64,000 nt of DNA, taken from contig CAZQSS010000001.1 of the NCBI GenBank assembly GCA_964596405.1, positions 16,934 to 80,933 of the forward strand. Reading direction: 5' to 3'. Under the pieces are notes generated by a model. That model did not search any database. It was not told the DNA's origin and saw only the letters and a program-made list of their open reading frames with translations. The stretch is from CAZQSS01 sp964596405. Lineage in GTDB: Bacteria; Patescibacteriota; Patescibacteriia; Magasanikbacterales; UBA10003. Shown piece by piece: positions 16,209 to 24,899 of this stretch. Within the stretch, counting starts at the first letter, position 1. Each line of letters starts with the position of its first letter. Position numbers and translations under genes: made by a program.

Positions 16209-17411
16209 TTAGTTGCTCAAGTAGCCTAAGGGGTCCACCGGCAGGCCATTTTCACGCACTTCAAAGTGTAAATGCGGGCCGGTTGAAAAGCCGGCGCCGG
16301 GGGTGCCCGGCAAGCCGCCGCTATTGCCTAAAATCGCGCCCCGTTCTATAAAATCGCCTTCGGTAACGTTTATTCGCGACAAATGAGCATACAATGTGGC
16401 GATGCCGTTGTTGTGAATGATCATAACGCTGTTGCCATAACCGCCGCGGCTGTTGCTGTAACGCACCCAAGCCACATAACCGGCCGCGACCGCTTTGACA
16501 GACGTGCCTTGCGAGACTCTTATGTCCAAACCAGAATGTTCAAATAAAAATCTAAACGGATAAGTGGGATCGTGAAAATAAACGGTAATGCCGCCAGCGG
16601 TTGTTACCGGCCAAGAAAAAGAGATTTCGCCGGTTTCCAGTTTGTTTTTTTGAGCCAGCTCTTTTTCAATTCGGCGCTGCAGGGCCGCCACCTCTTGATC
16701 AAATGAACTATATTCTTGGCGTAATTGGGACAATAAGGTTTTAAATTTGTTTTCTGAGAGCTTAGTTTGGGCCAAAATATAGTTTTTGGCTTCTTTTTGT
16801 TCATTTAGTTGTCCCCTTCTTTCCAGTAAAGTTTTTTTGACCTCAACTATTTTATCTTTTTTGGTTTGGGCGATTTTTTGTTTAGCTTCCAGTTCGGCGC
16901 GTTCAGTTTTTATTTGCTGGAGCAATCGGTTAATTTCCGCGTTAACGTTTTCTAGGTATTTGATTTGGTCAAAATATTCGGAAAAAGACCCGCTGCTCAA
17001 CAGTATCTTTATATAACTTTTTTGATCATTAACACTGATTAAACGAAGCAGGGTGGCAATGATGCCCCGCTGTTTTTGGATTTTTTGTTCTTTGGCTTTT
17101 ATCTCTATATCCAAAGATTTTATTTCAAGATCCAGGGTGCTAATATTGGCTTCGGCCATCTGAACATCCAATTCCGTTTTGGCAATCCGGCTGTTGAGCA
17201 AGGCCATCTGATTTTTTAGAGACAGGCCTTCAGTTTGTTTTTGTTCTATGTCTTTTTTGTAAACATTAATTTTATCTTCCAATTGTTGCATGGCATCTTT
17301 TTTTTCTTTAATTTGCCGGTTAATGTCCTCTAAGGGGTCGGCAGAAAGCGCCCCCCGAAGAGGCGCAAATATAAAAATAACCGCTAAAACTAAACAAAAA
17401 AGTCGTTTCAT
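16209..17411 (-). CDS. EnvC-like murein hydrolase activator / M23 peptidase
   Basis: 400 residues. A signal peptide (MKRLFCLVLAVIFIFAPLRGALS) precedes a coiled coil of roughly 230 residues and a C-terminal LytM/M23 domain: HSGLDIRVSQGTSVKAVAAG, TLYAHLSRINVTEGDFI and GPHLHFEVRENGLPVDPLGYL. The zinc-ligand positions (H..D, HLH) are kept, so it may be an active endopeptidase rather than only an activator. Exported, acting on peptidoglycan during division. Its start overlaps the gltX stop (ATGA). Confidence 0.92.
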   Translation of the reverse strand: MKRLFCLVLAVIFIFAPLRGALSADPLEDINRQIKEKKDAMQQLEDKINVYKKDIEQKQTEGLSLKNQMALLNSRIAKTELDVQMAEANISTLDLEIKSLDIEIKAKEQKIQKQRGIIATLLRLISVNDQKSYIKILLSSGSFSEYFDQIKYLENVNAEINRLLQQIKTERAELEAKQKIAQTKKDKIVEVKKTLLERRGQLNEQKEAKNYILAQTKLSENKFKTLLSQLRQEYSSFDQEVAALQRRIEKELAQKNKLETGEISFSWPVTTAGGITVYFHDPTYPFRFLFEHSGLDIRVSQGTSVKAVAAGYVAWVRYSNSRGGYGNSVMIIHNNGIATLYAHLSRINVTEGDFIERGAILGNSGGLPGTPGAGFSTGPHLHFEVRENGLPVDPLGYLSN

Positions 17412-18895
17412 TGTGATTTTAGTTTACGGACAGCTGAGTTTAATCGTGATAAGGTTTCTTTTTGGCCTAAAACGCCGGCAATTTCAAACGGCCCCGGTGA
17501 CTTTTCCAGTCCGGATAAAGCCACGCGCATTGGCCAAAGAGTTGTGCCGTTGTCTAAATTTTCTTTCTTTATCATCTCCATAGTTCCCTGCTCCAGCGCA
17601 TCTTTAGTCCATTTTCCTTTCCATGTGTCGTAAAATGTTAAGATTTTTTCCAGTCTCAAGAGAGTGGTGCTCGCATCGCTTTTGCGCCAAACCAATATTT
17701 TAGCCGAAAAATCCGGCACTTTAAAAAAGAAAGCCACGGCCCCTGGCAGGTCAGAAAGTTTAGTCAATCTTTCTTGTTCTAGGGCTGTAATTGCCTCCAG
17801 TAAACTCTTCTCCCCCGCCAGCCCCGCTTCTTTAAAATACGGCAGGCAAAGTTCAGTTAATTTTTTAAGCGGCATTTTTTTGATGTACTCGCCATTCATC
17901 CATTCCAGTTTTTCCAAATTAAAAACCGCGCCGGCTTTTTGCACTTTGGCCAAGCTGAATCCCTTTATCAATTCATCTAAAGAAAAGATTTCTTTTTCCG
18001 TACCCGGATTCCAGCCCAAAAGAGCGATAAAATTAATTAAGGCTTCTGCCAAGTAGCCTTTTTTTAGATAATCCTCTACTGCCACGTCGCCCTGTCGTTT
18101 AGAGAGTTTGGAACGGTCCGGATTGAGAAGTAATGGAATGTGGGCATAGGCCGGCGCCGACCAGTCAAAAGCCTTAAAGAGTTGAAGATGTTTAGGGGTT
18201 GAAGAGAGCCATTCGTCGCCACGGATAACATGACTCGTTTCCATCAGGTGATCATCAACCGCGTGAGCCAGGTGATAAGTTGGAAAACCGTCGGATTTGA
18301 CCAAAACCTGATCGTCAATAAGTTTGTTTTCAAATTTTACTTCGCCGTGAATTAAATCTTGAAATATTGTCTGGCCCTCTTTGGGCATATTCATCCGGAT
18401 CACGTGTTTTTCGCCGGCCGCCAATTTTTTCTTTATTTCGGCTGGAGTTAAATTGTGGCACAAGCCGTCATACATGGTGGGTTGCTTGTTTGTCTCCTGT
18501 GTTTTGCGCAATTGATCTAAACGATCAGCCAAACAAAAACAATAGTAAGCGTGACCCTTGGCCACCAGCTCGTCGGCATATTTTTTATAGATGTCCAGCC
18601 TCTGGGATTGAAAATACGGTCCATATTTGCCTTTTTCCGTTATTTTGCCGTTTTTTAATACCGGCCCCTCGTCTATTTCAAACCCCACGGTTTCAATAGT
18701 TTTCAAAAGCGCCTCAACCGCGCCCGGCACGTAACGGGACTGGTCTGTATCTTCAACGCGCAAGAAAAAGACGCCCTTATTTTGCTTGGCAAACAAGTAA
18801 TTATAAAGCGCGGTGCGCAACCCGCCTACGTGCAAAAAACCCGTGGGACTGGGAGCAAAACGGACACGAACTTTTAGTTTTGATTTATCAATCAT
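17408..18895 (-). CDS. gltX: Glutamyl-tRNA synthetase
   Basis: 495 residues. The class I HIGH-type motif is RFAPSPTGFLHVGGLRTALYN, the KMSKS-type motif is DRSKLSKRQG, and a C-terminal alpha-helical anticodon domain follows. Charges tRNA-Glu. It may also be non-discriminating, but nothing in the sequence decides that and no gatCAB is in the window. A promoter with exact spacing lies at 18905-18933 and puts the ATG about three bases after +1. Confidence 0.96.
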   Translation of the reverse strand: MIDKSKLKVRVRFAPSPTGFLHVGGLRTALYNYLFAKQNKGVFFLRVEDTDQSRYVPGAVEALLKTIETVGFEIDEGPVLKNGKITEKGKYGPYFQSQRLDIYKKYADELVAKGHAYYCFCLADRLDQLRKTQETNKQPTMYDGLCHNLTPAEIKKKLAAGEKHVIRMNMPKEGQTIFQDLIHGEVKFENKLIDDQVLVKSDGFPTYHLAHAVDDHLMETSHVIRGDEWLSSTPKHLQLFKAFDWSAPAYAHIPLLLNPDRSKLSKRQGDVAVEDYLKKGYLAEALINFIALLGWNPGTEKEIFSLDELIKGFSLAKVQKAGAVFNLEKLEWMNGEYIKKMPLKKLTELCLPYFKEAGLAGEKSLLEAITALEQERLTKLSDLPGAVAFFFKVPDFSAKILVWRKSDASTTLLRLEKILTFYDTWKGKWTKDALEQGTMEMIKKENLDNGTTLWPMRVALSGLEKSPGPFEIAGVLGQKETLSRLNSAVRKLKSQ

Positions 18896-18904
18896 ATGCT
18901 CTAT

Positions 18905-18933
18905 ATTATACTTGTTTTTGCTTTAAAATTCAA
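18905..18933 (-). promoter_or_regulatory. Promoter of gltX, near-leaderless
   Basis: On the reverse strand TTGAAT (18933-18928), 17-bp spacer, TATAAT (18910-18905). The start codon at 18895 lies about three bases after the expected +1, in the context ATATG. Confidence 0.75.
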
Positions 18934-20214
18934 TTATTTTGAAATTAAATGGCCACATTCTTTAAGCAGGATTTCCAATGATTCGCGGCGGAATGGGTGC
19001 AGTATTTTTTTGAATTCTTCTAGTGAAACCCATTTATAGTCGTCAAATTCATCTTCATCAACTTTAATATCACTGCCGTCGCCAAAGTATTGCAGAAGAA
19101 AGATTTGTTTGGCTTGTCCGCGATATTGCCCCCGGCAGGCGCGACGCATATAAGCAATAGCCCAATCATACGAGACGGCTTTGGAGCACTGGGCGACAAT
19201 CCGGACGGCCGTAATACCGGTTTCTTCTTTGATTTCACGCAAAACGGCGTGTTCTGCTGTTTCGTTTTTATTAATTCCGCCTTGGGGCGGCTGCCAGCAA
19301 TCCAATGAATCTAAACCGCAACGCCGTCTTTTGGCAATAAAGAATTTTCCTTCTTGGTTTATAATAAAACCAAGGGCGCCCTGGCGATAAGGTCTGACGA
19401 GTTGGCGTTTATAGCTATAAATTAAAAATCCAAAACTAACAATGGCTTTCCAAATACGCCGGATACGTTTGCGCGGTTCTTGGACTAGTCGCCAAAACCA
19501 TTCCAGCCCCAACCGACGCAAAAATTCAGGAGCGTAGCTGATTTTACCGGAGAGGTAATCAAAAGATCCGCCTACGCCCATGCCGATTTTTGTCGACGGC
19601 AATTCACCAATAAATTCGGCCAACCATTTTTCCTGTTTTTTGTGACCGAAAGCGACAAACAACACGTCAGGCGCCGCCCTGTTTATCCTATCCAGCAGTT
19701 CCTGATTAGCTTGCTGGTCAAAAGACATTCCGACTAAGTATTTGGTATTTGGTATTTGGTATTTAGAATTTGTTTGGGATTTGGGATTTGGAATTTGGAA
19801 TTTAATGACAATTCCCATCTCCATTCCCACAATTTTCAGATTAGGGTATTTTTTTAACAAAACTGATGCTGTTTGCGCTGCTATCCCCTTCTTCCCGCCC
19901 ACCAGATAAATTGATTTGTTTTCTTGAGCGGCCAATTCGCAGATTTTCTCCATCAATTCCACGCCCGGAAAGCGATTCAGAAAAATTTTGTAGAGGTATC
20001 TGGCGGCCAGAACCAAACCAAAACCGTCGGCCGGCGCCAAGTCGGCTTTGTTCAGGGCGGTTTTAAAAAACCAATCGGTTTGCGAATCCACCAGCATTTC
20101 CGGATTTGGAGTAAAAATTAAATGTTGCTGGCCATCAACTAAAAAATTCCGCACACGGGAAAGTGTTTCCGATTGATTTAGATTACTGATATTGACACCA
20201 AGAATGTTTATCAT
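18934..20214 (-). CDS. TagA/WecG-type glycosyltransferase fused to an RppH-like NUDIX domain
   Basis: 426 residues in one uninterrupted frame. Residues 1 to ~265 are a WecB/TagA/CpsF glycosyltransferase (TPNPEMLVDSQTDWFFKTAL, ADLAPADGFGLVLAARYL, VLFVAFGHKKQEKWL, GVGGSFDYLSGKI, PEFLRRLGLEWFWRLVQEPRK), which transfers a HexNAc-type sugar to a lipid-linked acceptor. Residues ~275-426 are a NUDIX domain (CWQPPQGGINKNETAEHAVLREIKEETGI) like RNA pyrophosphohydrolase or Ap4A hydrolase. About 22 residues (KFQIPNPKSQTNSKYQIPNT) are encoded by a tandem simple repeat inserted in the first domain. A sequencing frameshift joining two genes is possible but unnecessary. Confidence 0.88.
   Translation of the reverse strand: MINILGVNISNLNQSETLSRVRNFLVDGQQHLIFTPNPEMLVDSQTDWFFKTALNKADLAPADGFGLVLAARYLYKIFLNRFPGVELMEKICELAAQENKSIYLVGGKKGIAAQTASVLLKKYPNLKIVGMEMGIVIKFQIPNPKSQTNSKYQIPNTKYLVGMSFDQQANQELLDRINRAAPDVLFVAFGHKKQEKWLAEFIGELPSTKIGMGVGGSFDYLSGKISYAPEFLRRLGLEWFWRLVQEPRKRIRRIWKAIVSFGFLIYSYKRQLVRPYRQGALGFIINQEGKFFIAKRRRCGLDSLDCWQPPQGGINKNETAEHAVLREIKEETGITAVRIVAQCSKAVSYDWAIAYMRRACRGQYRGQAKQIFLLQYFGDGSDIKVDEDEFDDYKWVSLEEFKKILHPFRRESLEILLKECGHLISK
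19738..19804. repeat. Tandem simple repeat inserted in frame in the TagA domain
   Basis: Units of TATTTGG and GGGATTT/GGAATTT type are repeated about nine times. On the coding strand they give the peptide KFQIPNPKSQTNSKYQIPNT, absent from normal TagA between the beta strand GMEMGIVI and VGMSFDQQANQELLDRI. Length is compatible with slippage and it keeps the frame. Confidence 0.8.
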
Positions 20215-20232
20215 AAGAAGCCTCTTTTAAAT

Positions 20233-20261
20233 AGTATAGCATTTTAAGGCAAAAATGACAA
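20233..20261 (-). promoter_or_regulatory. Promoter of the TagA-NUDIX gene
   Basis: Reverse strand TTGTCA (20261-20256), 17-bp spacer, TATACT (20238-20233). The short leader carries AGAGG eight bases before ATG 20214. Confidence 0.75.
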
Positions 20262-20265
20262 AAAA

Positions 20266-20283
20266 TCCGCCTTCTTGGGCGGA
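20266..20283 (-). terminator. Terminator after the M14-like gene
   Basis: Stem TCCGCC/GGCGGA. On the reverse strand it is followed by a run of T (20265-20261). It lies directly after the stop codon at 20285-20287 and abuts the next promoter. Confidence 0.7.
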
Positions 20284-20284
20284 C

Positions 20285-21106
20285 TTATTGTCTTAAGAGA
20301 AAATTCAGTAATTTGATATAAAAACCTATCCTTTTTGCCAAGCTGGTTTGAATAGGGGCTTCGGTGGCGAGAACGAGTGGCGTGCCGCGATAGAATGCCC
20401 AATTTTCCAACGAGCCCTCAGCGGTCATAGTTCTCAAGTTTTTGTTTAAACGATAAGTAATCACCCCGTCTTTGGCCACACAGCCTTCAATCAGGCGTTT
20501 TTTATAAATCGGAAAAAACCGTTTAGCGAATTTGATAATTTTTTTCGCCACGCCACTTTCTTTGTGTTCTAAAATGTATAAATAAAATTCTTTTCTTTCA
20601 AAGTCTTCGTGCAAAGTGTGCAGAATATCAATTTTCTCATTTTTTAAAAAATTGCAAATAATTTTATTTTCCGCTACCAGTTTTTTATCAAAAAAATGAC
20701 GGTTAATATCCCAACCCAAAAAGTTCTTTCTCACTCCCCTGTCAAAGCCGGTTGGGTTGGCCACGGGCAAAATGATGATTTTAGTTTTGGGATATTTTTT
20801 AGGTTGAAAAGTTTGGAGGAATTTTAATAGCGCTAACGGGCCGGCCGGCTCCTCGCCATGCAGCCCACCCACCAAACAAATGGTGCGTTGAATTTTTGGA
20901 CTATTATTGAACGTAATGGCAAAAATCGGATACTCTTTTTTGTGTCCCCGCCTCTTCTGCCTCATCGGCAGACAGGTCGGCGGGCAGGCCTGCCTGTCCG
21001 GTAGGCAGGCAACAACTCCGATTTTTTGTAATCTAAATCCTCGCTTTTTACATAAAGTGGTCAAAGTTTTCACATAATTGCTGTAAACGACGGGTTTTTC
21101 TAGCAT
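20285..21106 (-). CDS. M14-family zinc carboxypeptidase / aspartoacylase-like hydrolase
   Basis: 273 residues. The HxxE zinc pair is GGLHGEEPAG, the substrate arginine is in GWDINRHF, the third ligand is plausibly in LHTLHEDFE, and the catalytic Glu is in the LATEAPIQT region. This fits the succinylglutamate desuccinylase/aspartoacylase branch of M14. The natural substrate is unknown; a cell-wall peptide or acylated amino acid is possible. Around residues 33-51 the peptide ACLPDRQACPPTCLPMRQ is encoded by two palindromic repeats inserted in frame. It has its own promoter and terminator. Confidence 0.8.
   Translation of the reverse strand: MLEKPVVYSNYVKTLTTLCKKRGFRLQKIGVVACLPDRQACPPTCLPMRQKRRGHKKEYPIFAITFNNSPKIQRTICLVGGLHGEEPAGPLALLKFLQTFQPKKYPKTKIIILPVANPTGFDRGVRKNFLGWDINRHFFDKKLVAENKIICNFLKNEKIDILHTLHEDFERKEFYLYILEHKESGVAKKIIKFAKRFFPIYKKRLIEGCVAKDGVITYRLNKNLRTMTAEGSLENWAFYRGTPLVLATEAPIQTSLAKRIGFYIKLLNFLLRQ
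20954..21008. repeat. Pair of palindromic repeats inside the M14-like gene
   Basis: A hairpin TCTGCCTCATCGGCAGA (20954-20970) and an imperfect palindrome of the CCTGCC type (20986-21008) lie side by side in frame. They encode a Cys/Pro/Arg-rich insertion near the N-terminus, away from the catalytic motifs. Confidence 0.7.
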
Positions 21107-21119
21107 ATCTTATATTACC

Positions 21120-21148
21120 AATATAGTCGAAAATAACGGTTTAGTCAA
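21120..21148 (-). promoter_or_regulatory. Promoter of the M14-like gene
   Basis: Reverse strand TTGACT (21148-21143), 17-bp spacer, TATATT (21125-21120). The ATG at 21106 is in a TATG context with about seven leader bases. Confidence 0.7.
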
Positions 21149-21150
21149 AG

Positions 21151-21182
21151 AAAAAGACCCGGTAGTTTTGCCAGGTCTTTTT
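21151..21182. terminator. Bidirectional-looking terminator after the small membrane protein cluster
   Basis: Stem AAAAAGACC/GGTCTTTTT with CGG/CCA inner bases. On the reverse strand it ends in TTTTT and lies just past the stop at 21194. Confidence 0.75.
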
Positions 21183-21193
21183 GGTGTTATTGA

Positions 21194-21376
21194 TTACTTT
21201 TTATGAGCCCACTGAGCGAGCTTCAGGATGAGGGCGCCCAAACCTGCATACATCGCCATGTGGAGAGCGTGGGCGGCTGAGTTGGCGGTTTTAAAATCAA
21301 TTCCGATAGCAGCGTCAATACTTGTGACAACCATCACGCCAACGATTATAACTAAGATAAATACGGCGTTTTTCAT
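21194..21376 (-). CDS. Small membrane protein, unknown (cluster member 4)
   Basis: 60 residues from ATG 21376 (MKNAVFILVIIVGVMVVTSI...). One strong N-terminal membrane segment and a second weaker one (HALHMAMYAGLGALILKLAQW). A longer upstream frame is open but overlaps the preceding gene and is not membrane-like, so I take the shorter start. Last of four small membrane protein genes read in one direction before a terminator. Family not recognised. Confidence 0.6.
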   Translation of the reverse strand: MKNAVFILVIIVGVMVVTSIDAAIGIDFKTANSAAHALHMAMYAGLGALILKLAQWAHKK

Positions 21377-21390
21377 GCAATCATCTTTTT

Positions 21391-21702
21391 TTAGGCGCCG
21401 GAAAGAGCTAAAACCAAAATGAAGACAAGAATGCTGGCAAAAAAGATGTAATTGCCGATTTTCCCGCCACGTGTCTCTTCTTTGTCGGCGAGGATCACGA
21501 AAGCACCAATGAGAAGCGTGATCAACGGCGCAAAAATCGTGATTCTCCAAAAAACCTGCCTGGCTTTGAGTGATTCGGAGTCAGTGGTCTGACCGTCGGC
21601 TGTGCAGACACCGCCTTCGGGAATTGGAGTGAAAAATTTTGGGGCAACGACGACCGCCATCCCCAGACAAAGAACAACTATAAGGGCTGTTAAGATTTTC
21701 AT
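21391..21702 (-). CDS. Small membrane protein, unknown (cluster member 3)
   Basis: 103 residues: an N-terminal hydrophobic segment (LTALIVVLCLGMAVVVA), an exposed stretch with one Cys (GGVCTADGQTTDSES), then two hydrophobic segments (ITIFAPLITLLIGAFVILA and YIFFASILVFILVLALSGA). It starts 12 bp after the gene at 21715-22113 and ends 14 bp before the next. No homologue recognised. Confidence 0.65.
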   Translation of the reverse strand: MKILTALIVVLCLGMAVVVAPKFFTPIPEGGVCTADGQTTDSESLKARQVFWRITIFAPLITLLIGAFVILADKEETRGGKIGNYIFFASILVFILVLALSGA

Positions 21703-21714
21703 GATTAGCCCCCG

Positions 21715-22113
21715 TTAGAAGAGAATAGCCAGGATAAAGGGTCCAAGCAACACGCCCGCCACACCTAGTATCAGGAAAACAAGACCAAGTGTTTTGAGGG
21801 TCTTATTGCCGTCCTCAAATCTTGTGAGCAAAGACATGCCGACAACAATCAGGAAAAACGTAACGATGACCATAGGCATAAAATATGGATCGGCCGGACT
21901 GTCTTTTGCCGGCGGCGAGGCAGGAGCCACGACAACCGGCGGTTTGGGAGTCGGAATTGATGGCTTTGTAGTCTGGTCGATGGTGGCATGAGCCGCCTCG
22001 GTCAGAGCCTTGGCAATGACGTAGGCCACGCCCTGCGCTGCGCCGAAAATCAGACCCACACCGATGGCAAAAGCCACGACATAGATAATGACCTTCTTCA
22101 GCTTCGGATTCAT
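21715..22113 (-). CDS. Membrane protein with Pro-rich loop, unknown (cluster member 2)
   Basis: 132 residues. One N-terminal hydrophobic segment (VIIYVVAFAIGVGLIFGAAQGVAYVIA), a Pro/Thr-rich linker (residues ~50-75), then two hydrophobic segments. The start is fixed by a strong Shine-Dalgarno GAGGAGGAC eight bases upstream, stronger than in most housekeeping genes here. Family not recognised. Confidence 0.65.
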   Translation of the reverse strand: MNPKLKKVIIYVVAFAIGVGLIFGAAQGVAYVIAKALTEAAHATIDQTTKPSIPTPKPPVVVAPASPPAKDSPADPYFMPMVIVTFFLIVVGMSLLTRFEDGNKTLKTLGLVFLILGVAGVLLGPFILAILF

Positions 22114-22115
22114 TT

Positions 22116-22322
22116 TCAGTCCTCCTCTTCCTTTTCTTTTTCGGGTTTATTTGACTTGGTGAATAAAACAAAAAGCCACACAACCAAACTTACCAGCTCT
22201 ATTCCCAACATAAAACCAAGAAACCAATTGCCATTAGAGGATTTTTGAGCCAGAAATCCCCCACCCAAGCCGCCGAGCAGAATAAACAGTAAGGTGACGT
22301 AAGCTATTATCTTTTTGTTCAC
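22116..22322 (-). CDS. Small membrane protein, unknown (cluster member 1)
   Basis: 68 residues from GTG 22322, with AAGGAGACC placed correctly for that start. Two hydrophobic segments and a highly charged C-terminal tail (KSNKPEKEKEEED). First of the four-gene run 22322-21194. Topology suggests both ends in the cytoplasm. No family recognised. Confidence 0.6.
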   Translation of the reverse strand: MNKKIIAYVTLLFILLGGLGGGFLAQKSSNGNWFLGFMLGIELVSLVVWLFVLFTKSNKPEKEKEEED

Positions 22323-22378
22323 TTGGTCTCCTTTTTAAGAGTGTTTAGATTTTAAAAGTTCTGGATAAACAATAACAA

Positions 22379-22407
22379 AAAAAGAGCAACCTGTCAATGC
22401 TCTTTTT
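22379..22407. terminator. Terminator after the carbonic anhydrase-like gene
   Basis: Perfect 10-bp stem AAAAAGAGCA/TGCTCTTTTT with an 9-base loop. On the reverse strand it is followed by TTTTTTTG, just past the stop at 22417. Confidence 0.85.
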
Positions 22408-22416
22408 TGCTTATTT

Positions 22417-22839
22417 TTACCACACCTCTTCAAAGGCGACCTGACCCAACGGAGTAATTTTAGCTAAAACCATTTTTATCTCCAAGCCGCTAAACTTATC
22501 AGCGATGATTTTTTTGGCTTTTTTCATATCTTCCACATGTTGAGTATATTCGGCTCCGGTTGACTCAAAAGCATTGTGGCCGCCATAGGCGCCGCAATCA
22601 GTGTGATTCATTAAAATTACCTGAGTGATGTGGTGTAGTTTTTGGGAAATTTCAATTTGGCGCAAAACCATTTCAACATAGCTCGGGTTGATCGGAGAAA
22701 CCAGATTTTTAACGGCGCCGGCTAAAGAAACAATATCGCAGTTGTTCATCAAACGGTTGTCTTCCAGATATTTTTTAATGGCTTCACCAAAACGAAAATC
22801 AATACAATGAAGAATGAGTGATTTGCAGGTGTGGGACAT
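22417..22839 (-). CDS. Short beta-carbonic anhydrase-like protein
   Basis: 140 residues. CxDxR appears as HCIDFR near residue 12 and HxxC as MNHTDCGAYGG near residue 80, the zinc-site signature of beta-carbonic anhydrases. The protein is clearly shorter than typical members (about 190-220), so the dimer-forming parts may be reduced. Could hydrate CO2 or act as a related zinc protein. It has its own terminator. Upstream is a CCTGCC palindrome (22861-22881). Confidence 0.65.
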   Translation of the reverse strand: MSHTCKSLILHCIDFRFGEAIKKYLEDNRLMNNCDIVSLAGAVKNLVSPINPSYVEMVLRQIEISQKLHHITQVILMNHTDCGAYGGHNAFESTGAEYTQHVEDMKKAKKIIADKFSGLEIKMVLAKITPLGQVAFEEVW

Positions 22840-22860
22840 ATTTCAATCTAAAATATTAAA

Positions 22861-22881
22861 CCTTGCCTACCGGCAGGCAGG
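22861..22881. repeat. CCTGCC-type palindrome, intergenic
   Basis: CTTGCCTACCGGCAGGCAG forms an imperfect palindrome of the family also found in coding sequence at 4781 and 20986. It lies between atpC and the carbonic anhydrase-like gene and could act as a weak transcriptional or mRNA-end structure. Confidence 0.6.
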
Positions 22882-22904
22882 TCTCAAATCTAAAAATATA
22901 AAAT

Positions 22905-23345
22905 TTATTTTTCAATTTGAGGATTGCCGTGTTTGGCAGGGTGACGGCGAGCCACGCGGAGGCGGGTCAGTTCGCGTTCAATTTTACCGGCCAAAGCCGC
23001 ATAATCAACATCGTCGGTATGTTTTTGTTTAAGCAGGTCTTCCGCTTGTTTGCGGGCCGCTTCAGCGCGGGTAATGTCAATATCTTTAGCCCGTTCGGCA
23101 TTGTCGGCTAAAACCACCACGCGGTTCCCGGGCAGCACTTCAATGTAACCGCCGGCGCAGGCCAAAAATTCTTCTTCTTTGTTTTTTACAATTTTAAGTT
23201 CGCCGGGTTTCAAAATCGCCACCAGCGGTATGTGGTTGGGTAAAACGGTGATCTCGCCTTTTTGAGTAGGCAAAGTAACTTGATCCACCTCTTCTTTGTA
23301 GACCACGCCTTCGGGAGTGGTGATTTCAAAGTTTAATTTGGTCAT
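22905..23345 (-). CDS. atpC: ATP synthase epsilon subunit
   Basis: 146 residues from ATG 23345. The N-terminal beta sandwich MTKLNFEITTPEGVVYKEEVDQVTLPTQKGEITVLPNHIPLVAIL is followed by a helical C-terminal hairpin. Part of the central stalk that couples rotation to catalysis and inhibits hydrolysis. An in-frame ATG 33 bases upstream would add MMKSCGVDILG, but those codons belong to the TATG element. Last gene of the atp operon. Confidence 0.93.
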   Translation of the reverse strand: MTKLNFEITTPEGVVYKEEVDQVTLPTQKGEITVLPNHIPLVAILKPGELKIVKNKEEEFLACAGGYIEVLPGNRVVVLADNAERAKDIDITRAEAARKQAEDLLKQKHTDDVDYAALAGKIERELTRLRVARRHPAKHGNPQIEK

Positions 23346-23346
23346 A

Positions 23347-23493
23347 CCCAGTATATCAACCCCGCATGATTTCATCACTTGGGGGAGAGTTTATTTAGTT
23401 TAGTAAAGATTGTTTATTTTTTGATGACCCAGTTTTTTATCCGCCGCCTCTTTTTGGTCGCCCGAGGCGACCTTGCGGGGTTGTATTACTGGG
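23347..23493. repeat. TATG-flanked inverted-repeat element, copy 2 (atpD-atpC junction)
   Basis: 147 bp between CATA 23343-23346 and CATA 23494-23497 (TATG on the coding strand). Arms identical to the other copies. The internal stem here is GGTCGCC/GGCGACC instead of GTTTCG/CGAAAC, so the sequence changed while pairing was kept. The mini-ORF starts at 23496 four bases after the atpD stop: MPSNTTPQGRLGRPKRGGG, stop 23439-23437. The other edge supplies the atpC start codon. Confidence 0.82.
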
Positions 23494-23499
23494 CATAAA

Positions 23500-24888
<1,389 letters not shown>

Positions 24889-24899
24889 TTAAATTTAAA

